Part shown: positions 43,472 to 52,731 of the stretch, in pieces
Layout of the letters: each line of letters begins with the position of its first letter
Position numbering within the stretch: position 1 is the first letter of the stretch
Assembly: GCF_025717065.2 (NCBI RefSeq)
Contig: NZ_JAOVZO020000014.1
Location: forward strand, 248,001 to 312,000
Origin: Tahibacter soli
Lineage (GTDB): Bacteria > Pseudomonadota > Gammaproteobacteria > Xanthomonadales > Rhodanobacteraceae
Reading direction: 5' to 3'
Length of the DNA stretch: 64,000 nucleotides
Made by a program: the position numbers and the translations under genes
The notes under the pieces: generated by a model
Seen by the model: only the letters and a program-made list of their open reading frames with translations
Database searches by the model: none
Told to the model about the DNA's origin: nothing

Positions 43472-44092
43472 ATGCTCCGACGTTCACGCACTGCCCGTTC
43501 CACCACGTTGCGAGCAGCGGGCGTTCTGCCTGCGCTTGCTTTCGCCGCATGGATCGGCGACGTACCGGGTGCCGATCGGAACGACGCGCCCTCTGCGGGT
43601 CTCGGCAACCTCATACCCAATGGCGATTTCGCCACCTCGCTGGACGGCTGGACGTGCAACGGCGCGTGCACCTGGATCGCCCAGGGTTCGAACGGCAGCA
43701 TCGGCGCCATCGATGTTCCGGGGTCGGGCGCTTCGATCATCACGTCGTCGTGCTTTTCGGTCCAACCGCAAACCGTGTACGACGTGAGCTTCGATGCATG
43801 GGCGAATATCGGCCTCGCCGGCGGCGAGTTCGATCTGTTTTGCAGAGCGTATGCCGATGCCGGCTGCACGCAGCCCACCGGCAATTTCTCCTACCTGCCG
43901 CTGTACTACTTCGGCTCGGGGAGCTGGAACGGCATGCAGGGATCGCATGTCACGAACGCCAACGAATTCTCCGCCCGATGCGAAGTGGTTTTCTCGGCGA
44001 ACGGCAGCGAGACGCGGATGGACAGTTTCGTCTTCACGTTCAACCACCCGCTCGACGGCATCTACGCCAATGGCTTTGAAGGCCCGCCCTGA
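43472..44092 (+). CDS. Exported jelly-roll/CBM-like protein with C-terminal motif
   Basis: A 206-residue protein with an N-terminal export signal ('TLRAAGVLPALAFAAWIGDV') and one domain that begins 'LIPNGDFATSLDGWTCNG' and runs through 'YDVSFDAWANIG', the look of carbohydrate-binding/galactose-binding jelly-roll domains. Four to six Cys residues may form disulfides. It ends 'DGIYANGFEGPP', related to the 'DVIFADGFD' end of the DUF4394 protein. ATG 43472 has AAGAAGG upstream. The ligand is unknown. Confidence 0.75.
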   Translation: MLRRSRTARSTTLRAAGVLPALAFAAWIGDVPGADRNDAPSAGLGNLIPNGDFATSLDGWTCNGACTWIAQGSNGSIGAIDVPGSGASIITSSCFSVQPQTVYDVSFDAWANIGLAGGEFDLFCRAYADAGCTQPTGNFSYLPLYYFGSGSWNGMQGSHVTNANEFSARCEVVFSANGSETRMDSFVFTFNHPLDGIYANGFEGPP

Positions 44093-44114
44093 TGTATCGC
44101 CAAACCCGGGATTG

Positions 44115-44570
44115 TCAGTCGTTCGCCACCGGCAACGTCGCGACATCGAACCAGAAATCGGTCACCACGCGAAGCGCCTTCTGGAAATCCTCGAATCCGA
44201 CCGGCTTCACCACGTAGCTGCTGCAACGACGCTGGTACGACCACGATACGTCGCGCTCGGCGGCCGAGGTCGTGAACACGACCACAGGCAGCTTGCACAG
44301 CGTGGGGTCTTGCGTGATCGCGTCCAGCACCTCGCGGCCGTCCATGCGCGGCAGATTGAGATCGAGGAGGATGATGTCCGGTCGCGGCGAGCCTGCGAAA
44401 TCGCCTTCGTGCTTGAGAAACGCAAGGCACTCGATGCCGTCCTTGACGCGATGCACGCGCAAGGGCACCGCGGCTTGCGCAAGGCCGATCGTCGTGAGCT
44501 CGGCGTCGTCGTCGTCGTCCTCGACGTGCAGGATCTGACCGACGAATTTACGCGTGGATGCCGTGTCCAA
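44115..44570 (-). CDS. Single-domain response regulator (Rcp1-like)
   Basis: A 151-residue receiver-only protein. Acidic residues in 'ILHVEDDDDDAELT', phosphoacceptor Asp in 'IILLDLNLPRMDGREVL', Thr/Ser in 'VVFTTSAAERD' and Lys in 'YVVKPVGFEDF'. The layout resembles Rcp1/CheY-like partners of PAS/phytochrome kinases. It overlaps the 3' end of the sensor kinase gene by 23 bp and is the likely phosphate acceptor of that kinase. No output domain. Confidence 0.88.
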   Translation of the reverse strand: MDTASTRKFVGQILHVEDDDDDAELTTIGLAQAAVPLRVHRVKDGIECLAFLKHEGDFAGSPRPDIILLDLNLPRMDGREVLDAITQDPTLCKLPVVVFTTSAAERDVSWSYQRRCSSYVVKPVGFEDFQKALRVVTDFWFDVATLPVAND

Positions 44571-46047
44571 GCTGCCCTCCCTCCGGATCGGACTTCAGCG
44601 TGAAATAGAACGTGCTGCCCCGGCCCGGGGCGGACTCCACCCAGATGCGGCCGCCATGGCATTGCACGATGCGGCGCGCGGCGGCGAGGCCGATGCCCGT
44701 GCCAGGGTATTCCTTCGTGTGCAGTCGCCGGAAGATCTCGAAGATCTTTTCGTGGCTGCGCGGATCGATGCCGATGCCATTGTCGGCGACCGCGAAGCGC
44801 CACTCTCCGTCGACCTTGCCGCCCGACATCGACACCCGTGGCGGTTCTTCGCCGTGATACTTGATGGCGTTGCCGACGAGGTTCAGGAGCAATTGCGCCA
44901 GCTGCGAGCGGTCGCCTTCCACGACGGGCAGATTGCCTTCGCGCACGACCGTCGCACGCGATTCGTCGATGGCCGCGCGCAGCATCGCAACCGTTTCGTC
45001 GAACACCTCGTCAAGCGCGACCCGCACGAACGGACGCGGGTTCGCATCGACGCGCGAATATTCGAGGAGGTCGCGCACCATCGCCTGCAAATGCTTGGTC
45101 GCATGTACGGCACGCTGGATCCAGTCGCGCGCCTGCGCGTCGAGCTGTTCGCCGTAGCGCGAGCCGAGCAGCTCGACGAAACCCGCGATCGTGCGCATCG
45201 GGCTTTGCAGGTCGTGCGAGGCAACGTAGGCAAAGCGCTGCAATTCGATATTGCTGTGCTCCAGCGCCTCGTTGGCCGCGCGCAGCGCCTGCGCCTGGTG
45301 CGTGCGCTCGGTGAGGTCGACGATGGCGCCGAGCACGAACATGCCTTCGTCGGTGCCGATGGGGTTCAGGCCGATCTCGACGGGAAACTCGGTGCCGTCC
45401 TTGCGTATGCCGAACAGGTCGCGCCCCTCGCCCATGCGCCGCGCCACGCGTTCGCCGAAATACTGCGTGCGCAGTCCCGGGTGCGCGTGTCGGAAGCGGT
45501 TCGGCACGAGGATCTCGATCTTGCGTCCGAGAAGCTCGTCGCGCGTGTACCCGAAAAGCGCCGTCAGCTCCGCGTTGGCGAGCACGATGGTTCCGGCCTG
45601 GTCGATCATCACCATTGCCGTGGGCGCGGATTCGACGGTCGCGCGAAAGCGCGCTTCGAGGCGCTTGCGCTCGGTGAGGTCAACGATGGCGCTGACGAAA
45701 TAGATGCCCGATTCGGTGCGGATCGGACTCAGCCCGATTTCGAGCGGGATCGCGCTGCCGTCCTTGCGCAGGCCGTAGAGATCGCGGCCGGCGCCCATCG
45801 GACGCGACTTCGGCGACCGCTCGAACGCGGCGCGATGATGCGGATGCGCGCCGCGCAACGCGAACGGCACGAGCATCTCGACCGGCTCGCCGAGAAGCTC
45901 GTTGCGCGCGTAACCGAACAGGCTTTCCGCCTGCGAATTGACCAGCACGATGCGCCCCTCGCGATCCACCATCACGATGGCGTTCGGAACGACGTCGATG
46001 ATGGCGGCGAGGTCGACCGCCGGATCGAGCAAGTCGCGGATGCCCAA
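44548..46047 (-). CDS. PAS-PAS sensor histidine kinase
   Basis: A 499-residue soluble kinase. It has PAS at about 15-130 ('VVPNAIVMVDREGRIVLVNS'), a second PAS at 135-255 ('SAPTAMVMIDQAGTIVLANA'), HisKA with the phosphorylated His in 'YVASHDLQSPMRTIAGF', and HATPase_c with 'NLVGNAIKYH', 'VADNGIGID' and 'GTGIGLAAARRI'. No membrane segment. I place the start at TTG 46047 because AAGGGGG lies six bases upstream; the frame is open further left without domain content. The signal is unknown. It pairs with the overlapping single-domain regulator at 44115-44570. Confidence 0.87.
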   Translation of the reverse strand: MGIRDLLDPAVDLAAIIDVVPNAIVMVDREGRIVLVNSQAESLFGYARNELLGEPVEMLVPFALRGAHPHHRAAFERSPKSRPMGAGRDLYGLRKDGSAIPLEIGLSPIRTESGIYFVSAIVDLTERKRLEARFRATVESAPTAMVMIDQAGTIVLANAELTALFGYTRDELLGRKIEILVPNRFRHAHPGLRTQYFGERVARRMGEGRDLFGIRKDGTEFPVEIGLNPIGTDEGMFVLGAIVDLTERTHQAQALRAANEALEHSNIELQRFAYVASHDLQSPMRTIAGFVELLGSRYGEQLDAQARDWIQRAVHATKHLQAMVRDLLEYSRVDANPRPFVRVALDEVFDETVAMLRAAIDESRATVVREGNLPVVEGDRSQLAQLLLNLVGNAIKYHGEEPPRVSMSGGKVDGEWRFAVADNGIGIDPRSHEKIFEIFRRLHTKEYPGTGIGLAAARRIVQCHGGRIWVESAPGRGSTFYFTLKSDPEGGQLGHGIHA

Positions 46048-46359
46048 TCTCGTCCCCCTTTGGCAGCGGCCACAATTCCTGCCGTATACATCTCCCGATT
46101 TCTTTACCCGCTCTTCTGATAAAAGGCAAGCCGGGTTCGGCGCGCCGGCTGCCGGAAAGCCGGCGTTAAAACAATTGCGACATTTGCGCCGGCCGTGGCG
46201 GGCCCGAGGCGTCAAATTACTTGAGGAATATCTCCAAGCGCGCTGATTTCAAAGAAGATATATCTGGCCCATCTTGTCGGCGCCATGCAGCCGGCATCCG
46301 GCCTTCGGCATGCCGCTTGCTCCCGGGCGTACAACCCCCGGGTTCTAGCGGAGACCGTC

Positions 46360-46857
46360 ATGTTCGACCGCGCCATCCTCGCCTCGCGTCTCGACCAGTT
46401 GCGCGCCGAGCTTGCGTCGTGCGCGACTCGCGCCGCCGACCTCCTGCGCGCCGAGCGCGAGTACCTGCGCGCGCAGGCCTGCGCCGCCGACGCCGAATGG
46501 CTGTTTGACCGGCTCGCCGACCTCGGTTGCGAAGTCGGCCTGAGCCCCAACGATGCCCGGCGGATGCGCAAGCTGGCCGCGCATGGCGGCGATCCGTCGG
46601 CGCTGCCGTATTACGCGGAACTGCCGATAGGCCGCCCCGAAACCAGCCGTCATCCGCTGTCGGTCGAATCCGCGCTGGACCGGCTTGCCGCCGGCGACGG
46701 CTACATGAGCTGGACCTGGGGCTACGACCCGGCAGCACGGATGGCATGGCTCTCCGACGCGCAGGTCGGCTATTCGGAAGCCGATCTCGAATGCGCCTAC
46801 GGCGTGTTCCGCAACGCCTTGTCCGACCTGGGTCTTGAGCTCGATTTGAGCGCCTAG
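46360..46857 (+). CDS. Hypothetical protein
   Basis: A 165-residue acidic protein starting MFDRAILASRLDQLRAEL. The first 60 residues are helical, possibly coiled coil, and the rest is mixed ('GYMSWTWGYDPAARMAWLSD'). I do not recognise a domain. ATG 46360 has GGAGA upstream. It lies alone between a kinase operon and a chemoreceptor gene. Confidence 0.6.
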   Translation: MFDRAILASRLDQLRAELASCATRAADLLRAEREYLRAQACAADAEWLFDRLADLGCEVGLSPNDARRMRKLAAHGGDPSALPYYAELPIGRPETSRHPLSVESALDRLAAGDGYMSWTWGYDPAARMAWLSDAQVGYSEADLECAYGVFRNALSDLGLELDLSA

Positions 46858-46932
46858 GCGTCGCGATGCCGTCGCGCGCGTCGAGAGATTGACGCGCAAG
46901 CAGGAACGCCAATCCGGGAGCGCCGCGATCAC

Positions 46933-46954
46933 GCTGCCGGCCGATGCCGGCAGC
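46933..46954. terminator. Perfect 9-bp stem with CGAT loop
   Basis: GCTGCCGGC-CGAT-GCCGGCAGC in the 239-bp gap between the convergent genes 46360-46857 and 47097-49250. No T run follows on either strand. A further weaker hairpin lies at about 46877-46898. They may serve as bidirectional terminators or be GC-rich repeats. Confidence 0.4.
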
Positions 46955-47096
46955 TCGCCCCGAAAGGCGCGCGCTCGGCATCCTCGCGGTTCCGTGCGTG
47001 GCGATGCCCAGCGCCGAAGGCTGCCGATTCTGCGCTGCCGGATGCCTCGGCCGGCTTGGCCGCCGACGGGTGCGGCCAGCCGGCAGGGATCTTTGC

Positions 47097-49250
47097 TCAG
47101 GCCGCGACCACGGCGATCTTGGCCTTCGGCGTCTGGCGCCGGGAATCGAGCTTGAATCGCGCGACCGCCGCGACCAGCGCACGCGCCTGGTCCTCCAGTG
47201 AGCGCGCCGTAGCCGTCGCCTCCTCCACCAGGGCGGCGTTCTGTTGCGTCGCCTCGTCCATCTGGGTAATCGTGGCGTTGACCTGTTCGATGCCCGTATG
47301 TTGCTCCTTCGAGGCAACGGAGATCTCGCCGATGATCTGAACGACCCGCTGCACCGAGGTCACGATGGCAGCCATGGTCTTTCCCGCCTGGCCGACGAGC
47401 GCCGAGCCGGCCTCGACGCGTCCGACGGATTCGTCGATCAGCGTCTTGATTTCCTTCGCCGCGCCGGCCGATCGCTGTGCCAGATTCCGCACTTCGGCCG
47501 CGACGACCGCGAATCCGCGACCCTGTTCGCCGGCACGCGCCGCCTCTACGGCCGCATTGAGGGCGAGGATGTTGGTCTGAAATGCGATGCCGTCGATGAC
47601 GCCGATGATGTCCACGATCTTCTCGGACGAGCCCGCGATCTGCGCCATCGTCGCGACGACGCGCTCGACCATCTTGCCGCCCTCTTCGGCGATCTGCGCG
47701 GCGCCCAACGCGAGGTCGTTGGCCTGCTTCGCGTTGTCCGCGTTCTGTTTGACGGTCGAGGTGAGTTCCTCCATCGAGGACGCGGTTTCTTCCAGACTCG
47801 CCACCTGCTGCTCGGTACGGTTCGAGAGGTCCAGGTTGCCGGCTGCGATTTCTCCCGCAGCGGCCGTGATCGAATCGACCGCCGACTTGATGCCCTGGAC
47901 GATGCCGGCGAGTTGTGCGACGGACTCGTTCGTATCCTGCGCCAGTTGCTCGAAGGCGCCGGCGTAGGATGCGCCGATGCGCTCGGTGAGATCGCCCAGG
48001 GATACGGCGGACAGCACGCGAGAGACGTCCGTGACGGGGCCGACGATCGCATCGAGCGTATGGTTTATGCCCGCGATCATGTCGCGATAGCCGTATTCGA
48101 AACGCGACTCGTCGCCGCGCCGCCGAAGGTCCCCTCGGCTTGCCGCGCCGACGATGGCGAGGATCTCGCCGTTCATGGCCTGCAGGTTCGCCTTGGCGCG
48201 GTCCATGGTATGGGTGAGCACCGCTTTTTCTTCCGGCAGCCGGTCCATGTCGATCGAGAAATCGCCGACGGCATAGCGTCCGGCCACCTCGACGAGCCGC
48301 ATCTTCACTGCGATGTGCGACCTCACGAGCTCGTTGAGCTGTTCGGCGACCTTGCGAAACGCGCCCTCGAAGCGCTCCGCCGGAATCACCGCCGAAATAA
48401 ATCCGTCCTCATGCTGGCGCGCCAGCGTTTCCTGCTCCTCTATGAAGCCGGCGAGGGTGTCGCGGATGGCGTCGAGCGAGCGTTGCAGGTTGCCCACCTC
48501 GTTGTTCGCCCGGCGATCGTCGGCGACGGCGTCGAGGCACCCTTGCGAGAGTCGGCGCGCCTGTGCCACGGCGTCCTCGATCGGGTCGGTGATGGATCTC
48601 GCTACGATCCGCACCAGCGCGAACAGGAGCAGCAGCACGCCGAGGGTGGCCGCGGCGTAGCCCGTGGCGAGGCTCCAGATTTCTTTGTCGACGTCGCCGA
48701 CGTAGATGCCCGTGCCGACGATCCAGCCCCATGGCTTGAAGGTGCCGACGAACGCGATCTTCGGCTCGTCGGCACCGCCGCCGGGCCGGGACCATTCGTA
48801 GTGCAGGAAACCCGAACCCTCGGTTTGCGCGATCCGGGCGAACTCCTTGAAGATCCTGACGCCGTCCGGGTCGACCATGTCGCCGACGTCGCGGCCGACG
48901 AGCTCGGTCTTGATCGGATGCATCAGCATGCGGGGCTCGGCGTCCTGGATCCAGAAATAGTCGTTGTCGCCGTAGCGCAGCTCGCGCAGCGCCGACATGG
49001 CAGCGTCGCGCGCCTCGACGTCGGCGAGTTTTCCCGCCGATGCCATGTTGTGAAAATGTGTGACAATACTCAACGCGGTTTCGACTTCGTGGCGCGTCAA
49101 GCGCAGTTGGTCGCGCAACAGCGTGCTGCGCTGGTTCGCAAGTCCGGCCGCGCACAGCGCCACGACCAGCAGTGCACAAGCCGCGAGAAGCAGGTTGATA
49201 TTGGTTCCGATGCGCCTGCGGCGCAGAAAATCGAGTTTGAGAAAGCGCAT
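47097..49250 (-). CDS. Methyl-accepting chemotaxis protein with single-Cache sensor
   Basis: A 717-residue chemoreceptor. Membrane helix at about 19-40, a periplasmic sCache_2 domain at 40-190 ('[20 protein letters not shown]', '[12 protein letters not shown]', '[15 protein letters not shown]'), and a second membrane helix near 195-215. HAMP-like and linker regions follow, then the MA signalling domain with the conserved hairpin '[20 protein letters not shown]'. sCache_2 domains usually bind small organic acids. No C-terminal CheR-binding pentapeptide. It probably signals to a CheA/CheW array encoded elsewhere. Confidence 0.93.
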   Translation of the reverse strand: MRFLKLDFLRRRRIGTNINLLLAACALLVVALCAAGLANQRSTLLRDQLRLTRHEVETALSIVTHFHNMASAGKLADVEARDAAMSALRELRYGDNDYFWIQDAEPRMLMHPIKTELVGRDVGDMVDPDGVRIFKEFARIAQTEGSGFLHYEWSRPGGGADEPKIAFVGTFKPWGWIVGTGIYVGDVDKEIWSLATGYAAATLGVLLLLFALVRIVARSITDPIEDAVAQARRLSQGCLDAVADDRRANNEVGNLQRSLDAIRDTLAGFIEEQETLARQHEDGFISAVIPAERFEGAFRKVAEQLNELVRSHIAVKMRLVEVAGRYAVGDFSIDMDRLPEEKAVLTHTMDRAKANLQAMNGEILAIVGAASRGDLRRRGDESRFEYGYRDMIAGINHTLDAIVGPVTDVSRVLSAVSLGDLTERIGASYAGAFEQLAQDTNESVAQLAGIVQGIKSAVDSITAAAGEIAAGNLDLSNRTEQQVASLEETASSMEELTSTVKQNADNAKQANDLALGAAQIAEEGGKMVERVVATMAQIAGSSEKIVDIIGVIDGIAFQTNILALNAAVEAARAGEQGRGFAVVAAEVRNLAQRSAGAAKEIKTLIDESVGRVEAGSALVGQAGKTMAAIVTSVQRVVQIIGEISVASKEQHTGIEQVNATITQMDEATQQNAALVEEATATARSLEDQARALVAAVARFKLDSRRQTPKAKIAVVAA

Positions 49251-49385
49251 GGCTGGCCTCGGCCTCCGCGTGGAAGGGGTGGATCGTGCTCGCGCCGTGC
49301 GGCATTCGGCCGGTCGGCGAGCTCATCTATCGGCGTCGGCGGAAGGTTCTTGAACCCGTGATGTCGCGTTTCCCTCGCGTGCGCG

Positions 49386-50522
49386 TCATGCCTCGGCGCG
49401 AGCGGGCGCGTGGCAGCGCACATGGATGGGTTCGGCGAGTGCGTTGCAGGCCAGTTGGCGCCGCAGCGCGAGGATGGCGGTGTCGGTGAGTTCGTGCCCC
49501 TTCGACAGCAGCAGCATTCCCGTAGTCGTGTAGACGTCCTGTTCAAGCACCCAGCCGGGGCGAAGCTCGGCCACGAAGGCGATGCGCATTTCGCTGACCG
49601 CGCCGCGGAAGTCCGCCAGCGCGCCGACAACCTCGTCGGGCAGCGCCGGATAGATCGCCTCGAGCTGTTGCCGCACCCTGCCTCCCTGGCCGAGCGAGGC
49701 ATTGCGCTCCAGGGTCAGCACCGCCCTCAGCAGTTCGGCGCCACGCTGCACCTCCGGATCGGTACCGCGCGGTGGCGGCGCGCCCTGGTAGCGGACGATC
49801 TGCGCCACTTTCTCGAGGCGCGGAATCGCAGCCAGCAGTTTGGACGCAGCGTCGGGATGCTCGGCGATCAGCTTCGACTCGGGCGCCGTCAGCGGGCGAC
49901 GTGCCGCATCGCGGATCAGCACGTCGCGCGGAATCCCGATGCATCCGATCTGGCTGAGCGATGCCGCTACCTCGTAGATCCACGGATTGCGCCAACGCAG
50001 CCGCGGCAGCGCGTGCCGCACGCAAGCCACGGCGATCGACGAGCGGTGAAAGGCCCACGGCGTCGCCAGCGCGAGGATTTCGGTCAAGGTCTTCACCAGC
50101 GCGGTGAGCGTACTCTCCAGGAGATGCCGCTCGTTCTGATCGCACCGGTACTTGGCCACGGCCGATTCGAGGGTTCGACGCAGTTCTTCCTGGGGACACG
50201 GCTTGGCAAGGTAGCGGAAGATCGCGCCCTCGTTGATGGCCGAGATGGCCTGCGTCATGTCCGTCTGGCCGGTCAGCAGCACGCGGACGGCATCCGGCCA
50301 TCCCTCCTTGACGCGGGCGAGGAACGCGGCGCCGTCCATCTGCGGCATGCGCATGTCGGACACCACCACCTCGAACGGCGCTTCGCGAGCGAGGATCGCC
50401 AGCGCTTCGGCACCGCCATGCGCCGTGGTCACGTCGTAGTCCTCGCACAGCGTGCGGTACAGCGCCGACAGCAGGTTCGGTTCGTCGTCGACGCAAAGGA
50501 TGCGCGGCTGCGTGGCGGTCAT
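49386..50522 (-). CDS. Response regulator with degenerate HD-GYP-like output
   Basis: 378 residues. The N-terminal receiver is intact ('RILCVDDEPNLLSALYRTL', phospho-Asp in 'VVVSDMRMPQMDGAAFL', 'FRYLAKPC'). The C-terminal region aligns in outline with HD-GYP phosphodiesterases ('EHPDAASKLLAAIPRLEKVA'), but the metal-binding His-Asp pair is replaced by Ser-Gln ('LSQIGCIGIP') and the HHE/GYP region by 'RYQGAPPPRG'. It is therefore probably not a c-di-GMP phosphodiesterase but a binding or protein-interaction module. ATG 50522 overlaps the HDOD gene stop (ATGA). Last gene of the FIST operon. Confidence 0.85.
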   Translation of the reverse strand: MTATQPRILCVDDEPNLLSALYRTLCEDYDVTTAHGGAEALAILAREAPFEVVVSDMRMPQMDGAAFLARVKEGWPDAVRVLLTGQTDMTQAISAINEGAIFRYLAKPCPQEELRRTLESAVAKYRCDQNERHLLESTLTALVKTLTEILALATPWAFHRSSIAVACVRHALPRLRWRNPWIYEVAASLSQIGCIGIPRDVLIRDAARRPLTAPESKLIAEHPDAASKLLAAIPRLEKVAQIVRYQGAPPPRGTDPEVQRGAELLRAVLTLERNASLGQGGRVRQQLEAIYPALPDEVVGALADFRGAVSEMRIAFVAELRPGWVLEQDVYTTTGMLLLSKGHELTDTAILALRRQLACNALAEPIHVRCHAPARAEA

Positions 50523-51595
50523 GGGCTGTCCCCCTTCAGCGAGTCGGCCATTTTTTTCCACTCGTGCACTTTATTTTCGCGGCCGAAGCGCCCCACGAAC
50601 TCCATGTCGGGCTCCGCGTCGCCGGCCAGTGCCGCGGCAATGTGTACGACGCCGACCATGCCCAGCCGTTTCGTTTCGACCTCGCCGGGCCGGTGATGGA
50701 ACGCCACGGCCTCCACGATCGGCACCGGCAGGCCCCACAAGCCGAGCAGGTAGGCGCCGACTTCCGCGTGGCCGCCGGCGCCGGTCGCGTCGGCCAGGCA
50801 AGGCAGCAGTCCGACGTCGGCGAGCAGCGCGGCCGTCTCGACGCCGTCGCAATCGGCCATGCCGTGGGCGATCCGGGCTGCGAGCACCGAAGCCCTGAGG
50901 GCGCGCGCCTGCAACGCGGCGATCGCGGCCTGATTCTGCGTGCCGGCGAACACCTCGCTTGCGAGCACCAGCGTGCGGAGCATCGACAGCCCCACGCGGG
51001 TAACGGCCGTGCGCACGTCGCTGATCGAGCGTTTGGTTCCGAAGAAGGCGGAATTCGCCAGATGCAGCACCTTGGCACCGAGCGCCGGATCGCCGGCGAG
51101 GATATCGGCGGCACCCTTGGCATCGCCGTTCGGGTCGGCGAGCAGCCGGTTGAGCTCGGCGTATACGCGCGGAGCCGGCGGCAACTGGCCTATCCTGCCG
51201 ACGCGTTCGCGCAGCTGCGGATCGTCGAGCAGCCGTTGCAGCGTCGCCAGCCGTTCGATCGCCGCGATCAGCACGGCCGGCTCGCACGGCTTGGAAAGGA
51301 ACTGGTGGGCGACGTCGAGCGCGCGCAGCGCGGCGTCGGCGTCGGTGTGACCCGAAAGGATCATGCGCAGCGTCGCGGGTGCGACCTGCCGCACGCGTTG
51401 CAGCAGCTCCGCCCCATCCATGACCGGCATGCGCATGTCGGTCACGACGATGTCGACCGCTTCGGCCTCGATCGCCGCGAGCGCTTCGGGGCCGCCCAGG
51501 GCGTAGCTCACGTCCCAGTCGCAATCGAACGCGAACAGCATGCGGGCGATGCCGTCGAGCACGCGCTGCTCGTCGTCGACGAACATCACCCGCAT
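50519..51595 (-). CDS. Response regulator with HDOD output domain
   Basis: 358 residues. Receiver at 1-120 ('RVMFVDDEQRVLDGIARML', phospho-Asp in 'IVVTDMRMPVMDGAELL', 'HQFLSKPCEP'), then an HDOD domain ('GQLPPAPRVYAELNRLL', 'LAGDPALGAKVLHLANSAFF', 'AVTRVGLSMLRTLVLASEVF'). HDOD proteins lie beside signalling and c-di-GMP genes and lack the catalytic HD residues. The gene overlaps the kinase upstream by 10 bp and the next regulator by 4 bp. It is the likely direct phosphorylation target of the kinase 51586-52731. Confidence 0.9.
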   Translation of the reverse strand: MRVMFVDDEQRVLDGIARMLFAFDCDWDVSYALGGPEALAAIEAEAVDIVVTDMRMPVMDGAELLQRVRQVAPATLRMILSGHTDADAALRALDVAHQFLSKPCEPAVLIAAIERLATLQRLLDDPQLRERVGRIGQLPPAPRVYAELNRLLADPNGDAKGAADILAGDPALGAKVLHLANSAFFGTKRSISDVRTAVTRVGLSMLRTLVLASEVFAGTQNQAAIAALQARALRASVLAARIAHGMADCDGVETAALLADVGLLPCLADATGAGGHAEVGAYLLGLWGLPVPIVEAVAFHHRPGEVETKRLGMVGVVHIAAALAGDAEPDMEFVGRFGRENKVHEWKKMADSLKGDSP

Positions 51596-52731
51596 GACAC
51601 GTGCTCGGCGCAGGGCGGTACGATCGGCAGCCGCACAAAGAACGTGGTGCCGGTGCCGACTTCGCTTTCGAGGTAGATCTGTCCGCCGTGCTTGTCGACG
51701 ATGGTCGAGTAGGCCATGGCAAGCCCCTGCCCCGTGCCCTGCCCCACACCCTTGGTGGTGAAGAACGGATCGAAGACGCGGGCGCGGATCTTCTCTGGAA
51801 TGCCGGTGCCCGTGTCGCTCACGCGCAGTTCCGCGACGTCGCCGTCGAGGTGCGTGCTGATGACGATGCGGCCGCGCGCCTCGCGGTCGCCCGCGACGAC
51901 GTCGGCGATCGCATGCGCCGCGTTGACGACGAGATTGAGGATGACCTGGCTCACCTCGTCGCGCAGGCAGCGCACTTCGGGCAGCTGCGGGTCGAACTGC
52001 ATATCCAGTGCAGCGACGTATTTCCACTCGTTGCGCGCGACGGTCACCGTCGTACGCACGATCTCGGCGAGGTCCACGAGTTCCTTTTCGCCGGCGGAGG
52101 GATGCGAGAACTGCTTCATCGCCGCGACGATCGTCGCCACGCGGTTCAGCCCGTCCTGCGATTCGCTGAAAGCGGCGGCGGCGTTCTCGCGCACGAAGTC
52201 GAGTTTGCGGCGGTCGATCCTGCCCAGGGCGGCCCCAATGCCGTCGGGGCCGATCCGGACTTCGCGCAGCGCATCGAGCGTGGCGAACGCCGTGTCGAGC
52301 GCCTCGAACGTGCGGTCGAACGCGTTGCGCAGGAAAGCGATGTTGTCCGACACGTACTGGGTGGGCGTGTTGATTTCGTGCGCGACGCCCGCCGCGAGCT
52401 GGCCGATCGATTCCATCTTCTGCGCCTGCAGCAGGCGCACCTGGGTGCTGCGCAGTTCGTCGACGGCCGTCTTGAGCTGCTCGCGCTCGCACTCGAGCTC
52501 GCGGGTCTTGCGCGATACCACCTGCTCGAGCGCGATGTTCTGCTCGAGCACCGCGTACGCCGAGCCTTCGCGCGCGCTGCGCGATTCGATGCGCTGTATG
52601 AGCACCTCGATCGTGCGGTCGCGCGCGGCCAGCATGCGCGTCAGCGTCGCGATGCGGCGGCCGAGGCAGCTGCCGGAGCCGTCTTCGACCGTTGCCGTGG
52701 CGTATGTCGTTTCACGGTCGTCGATCTTCAT
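51586..52731 (-). CDS. Soluble sensor histidine kinase
   Basis: A 381-residue kinase with an N-terminal coiled coil (30-110), HisKA-like H-box 'GVAHEINTPTQYVSDNIAFL' and HATPase_c with 'NLVVNAAHAIADV', 'VSDTGTGIPEKI' and 'GTGQGLAMAYSTIV'. There is no recognisable sensor domain, so the signal probably comes from the FIST protein encoded immediately upstream (ATGA overlap), in line with known FIST-kinase pairs. Downstream are two response regulators. NtrB-like kinase class by H-box. Confidence 0.88.
   Translation of the reverse strand: MKIDDRETTYATATVEDGSGSCLGRRIATLTRMLAARDRTIEVLIQRIESRSAREGSAYAVLEQNIALEQVVSRKTRELECEREQLKTAVDELRSTQVRLLQAQKMESIGQLAAGVAHEINTPTQYVSDNIAFLRNAFDRTFEALDTAFATLDALREVRIGPDGIGAALGRIDRRKLDFVRENAAAAFSESQDGLNRVATIVAAMKQFSHPSAGEKELVDLAEIVRTTVTVARNEWKYVAALDMQFDPQLPEVRCLRDEVSQVILNLVVNAAHAIADVVAGDREARGRIVISTHLDGDVAELRVSDTGTGIPEKIRARVFDPFFTTKGVGQGTGQGLAMAYSTIVDKHGGQIYLESEVGTGTTFFVRLPIVPPCAEHVSCG

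Noticed and set aside
46048-46215. 56-codon upstream extension of the PAS-PAS kinase
   Set aside because: No domain content. A strong AAGGGGG sits six bases before TTG 46047, which fits the start of the PAS region.
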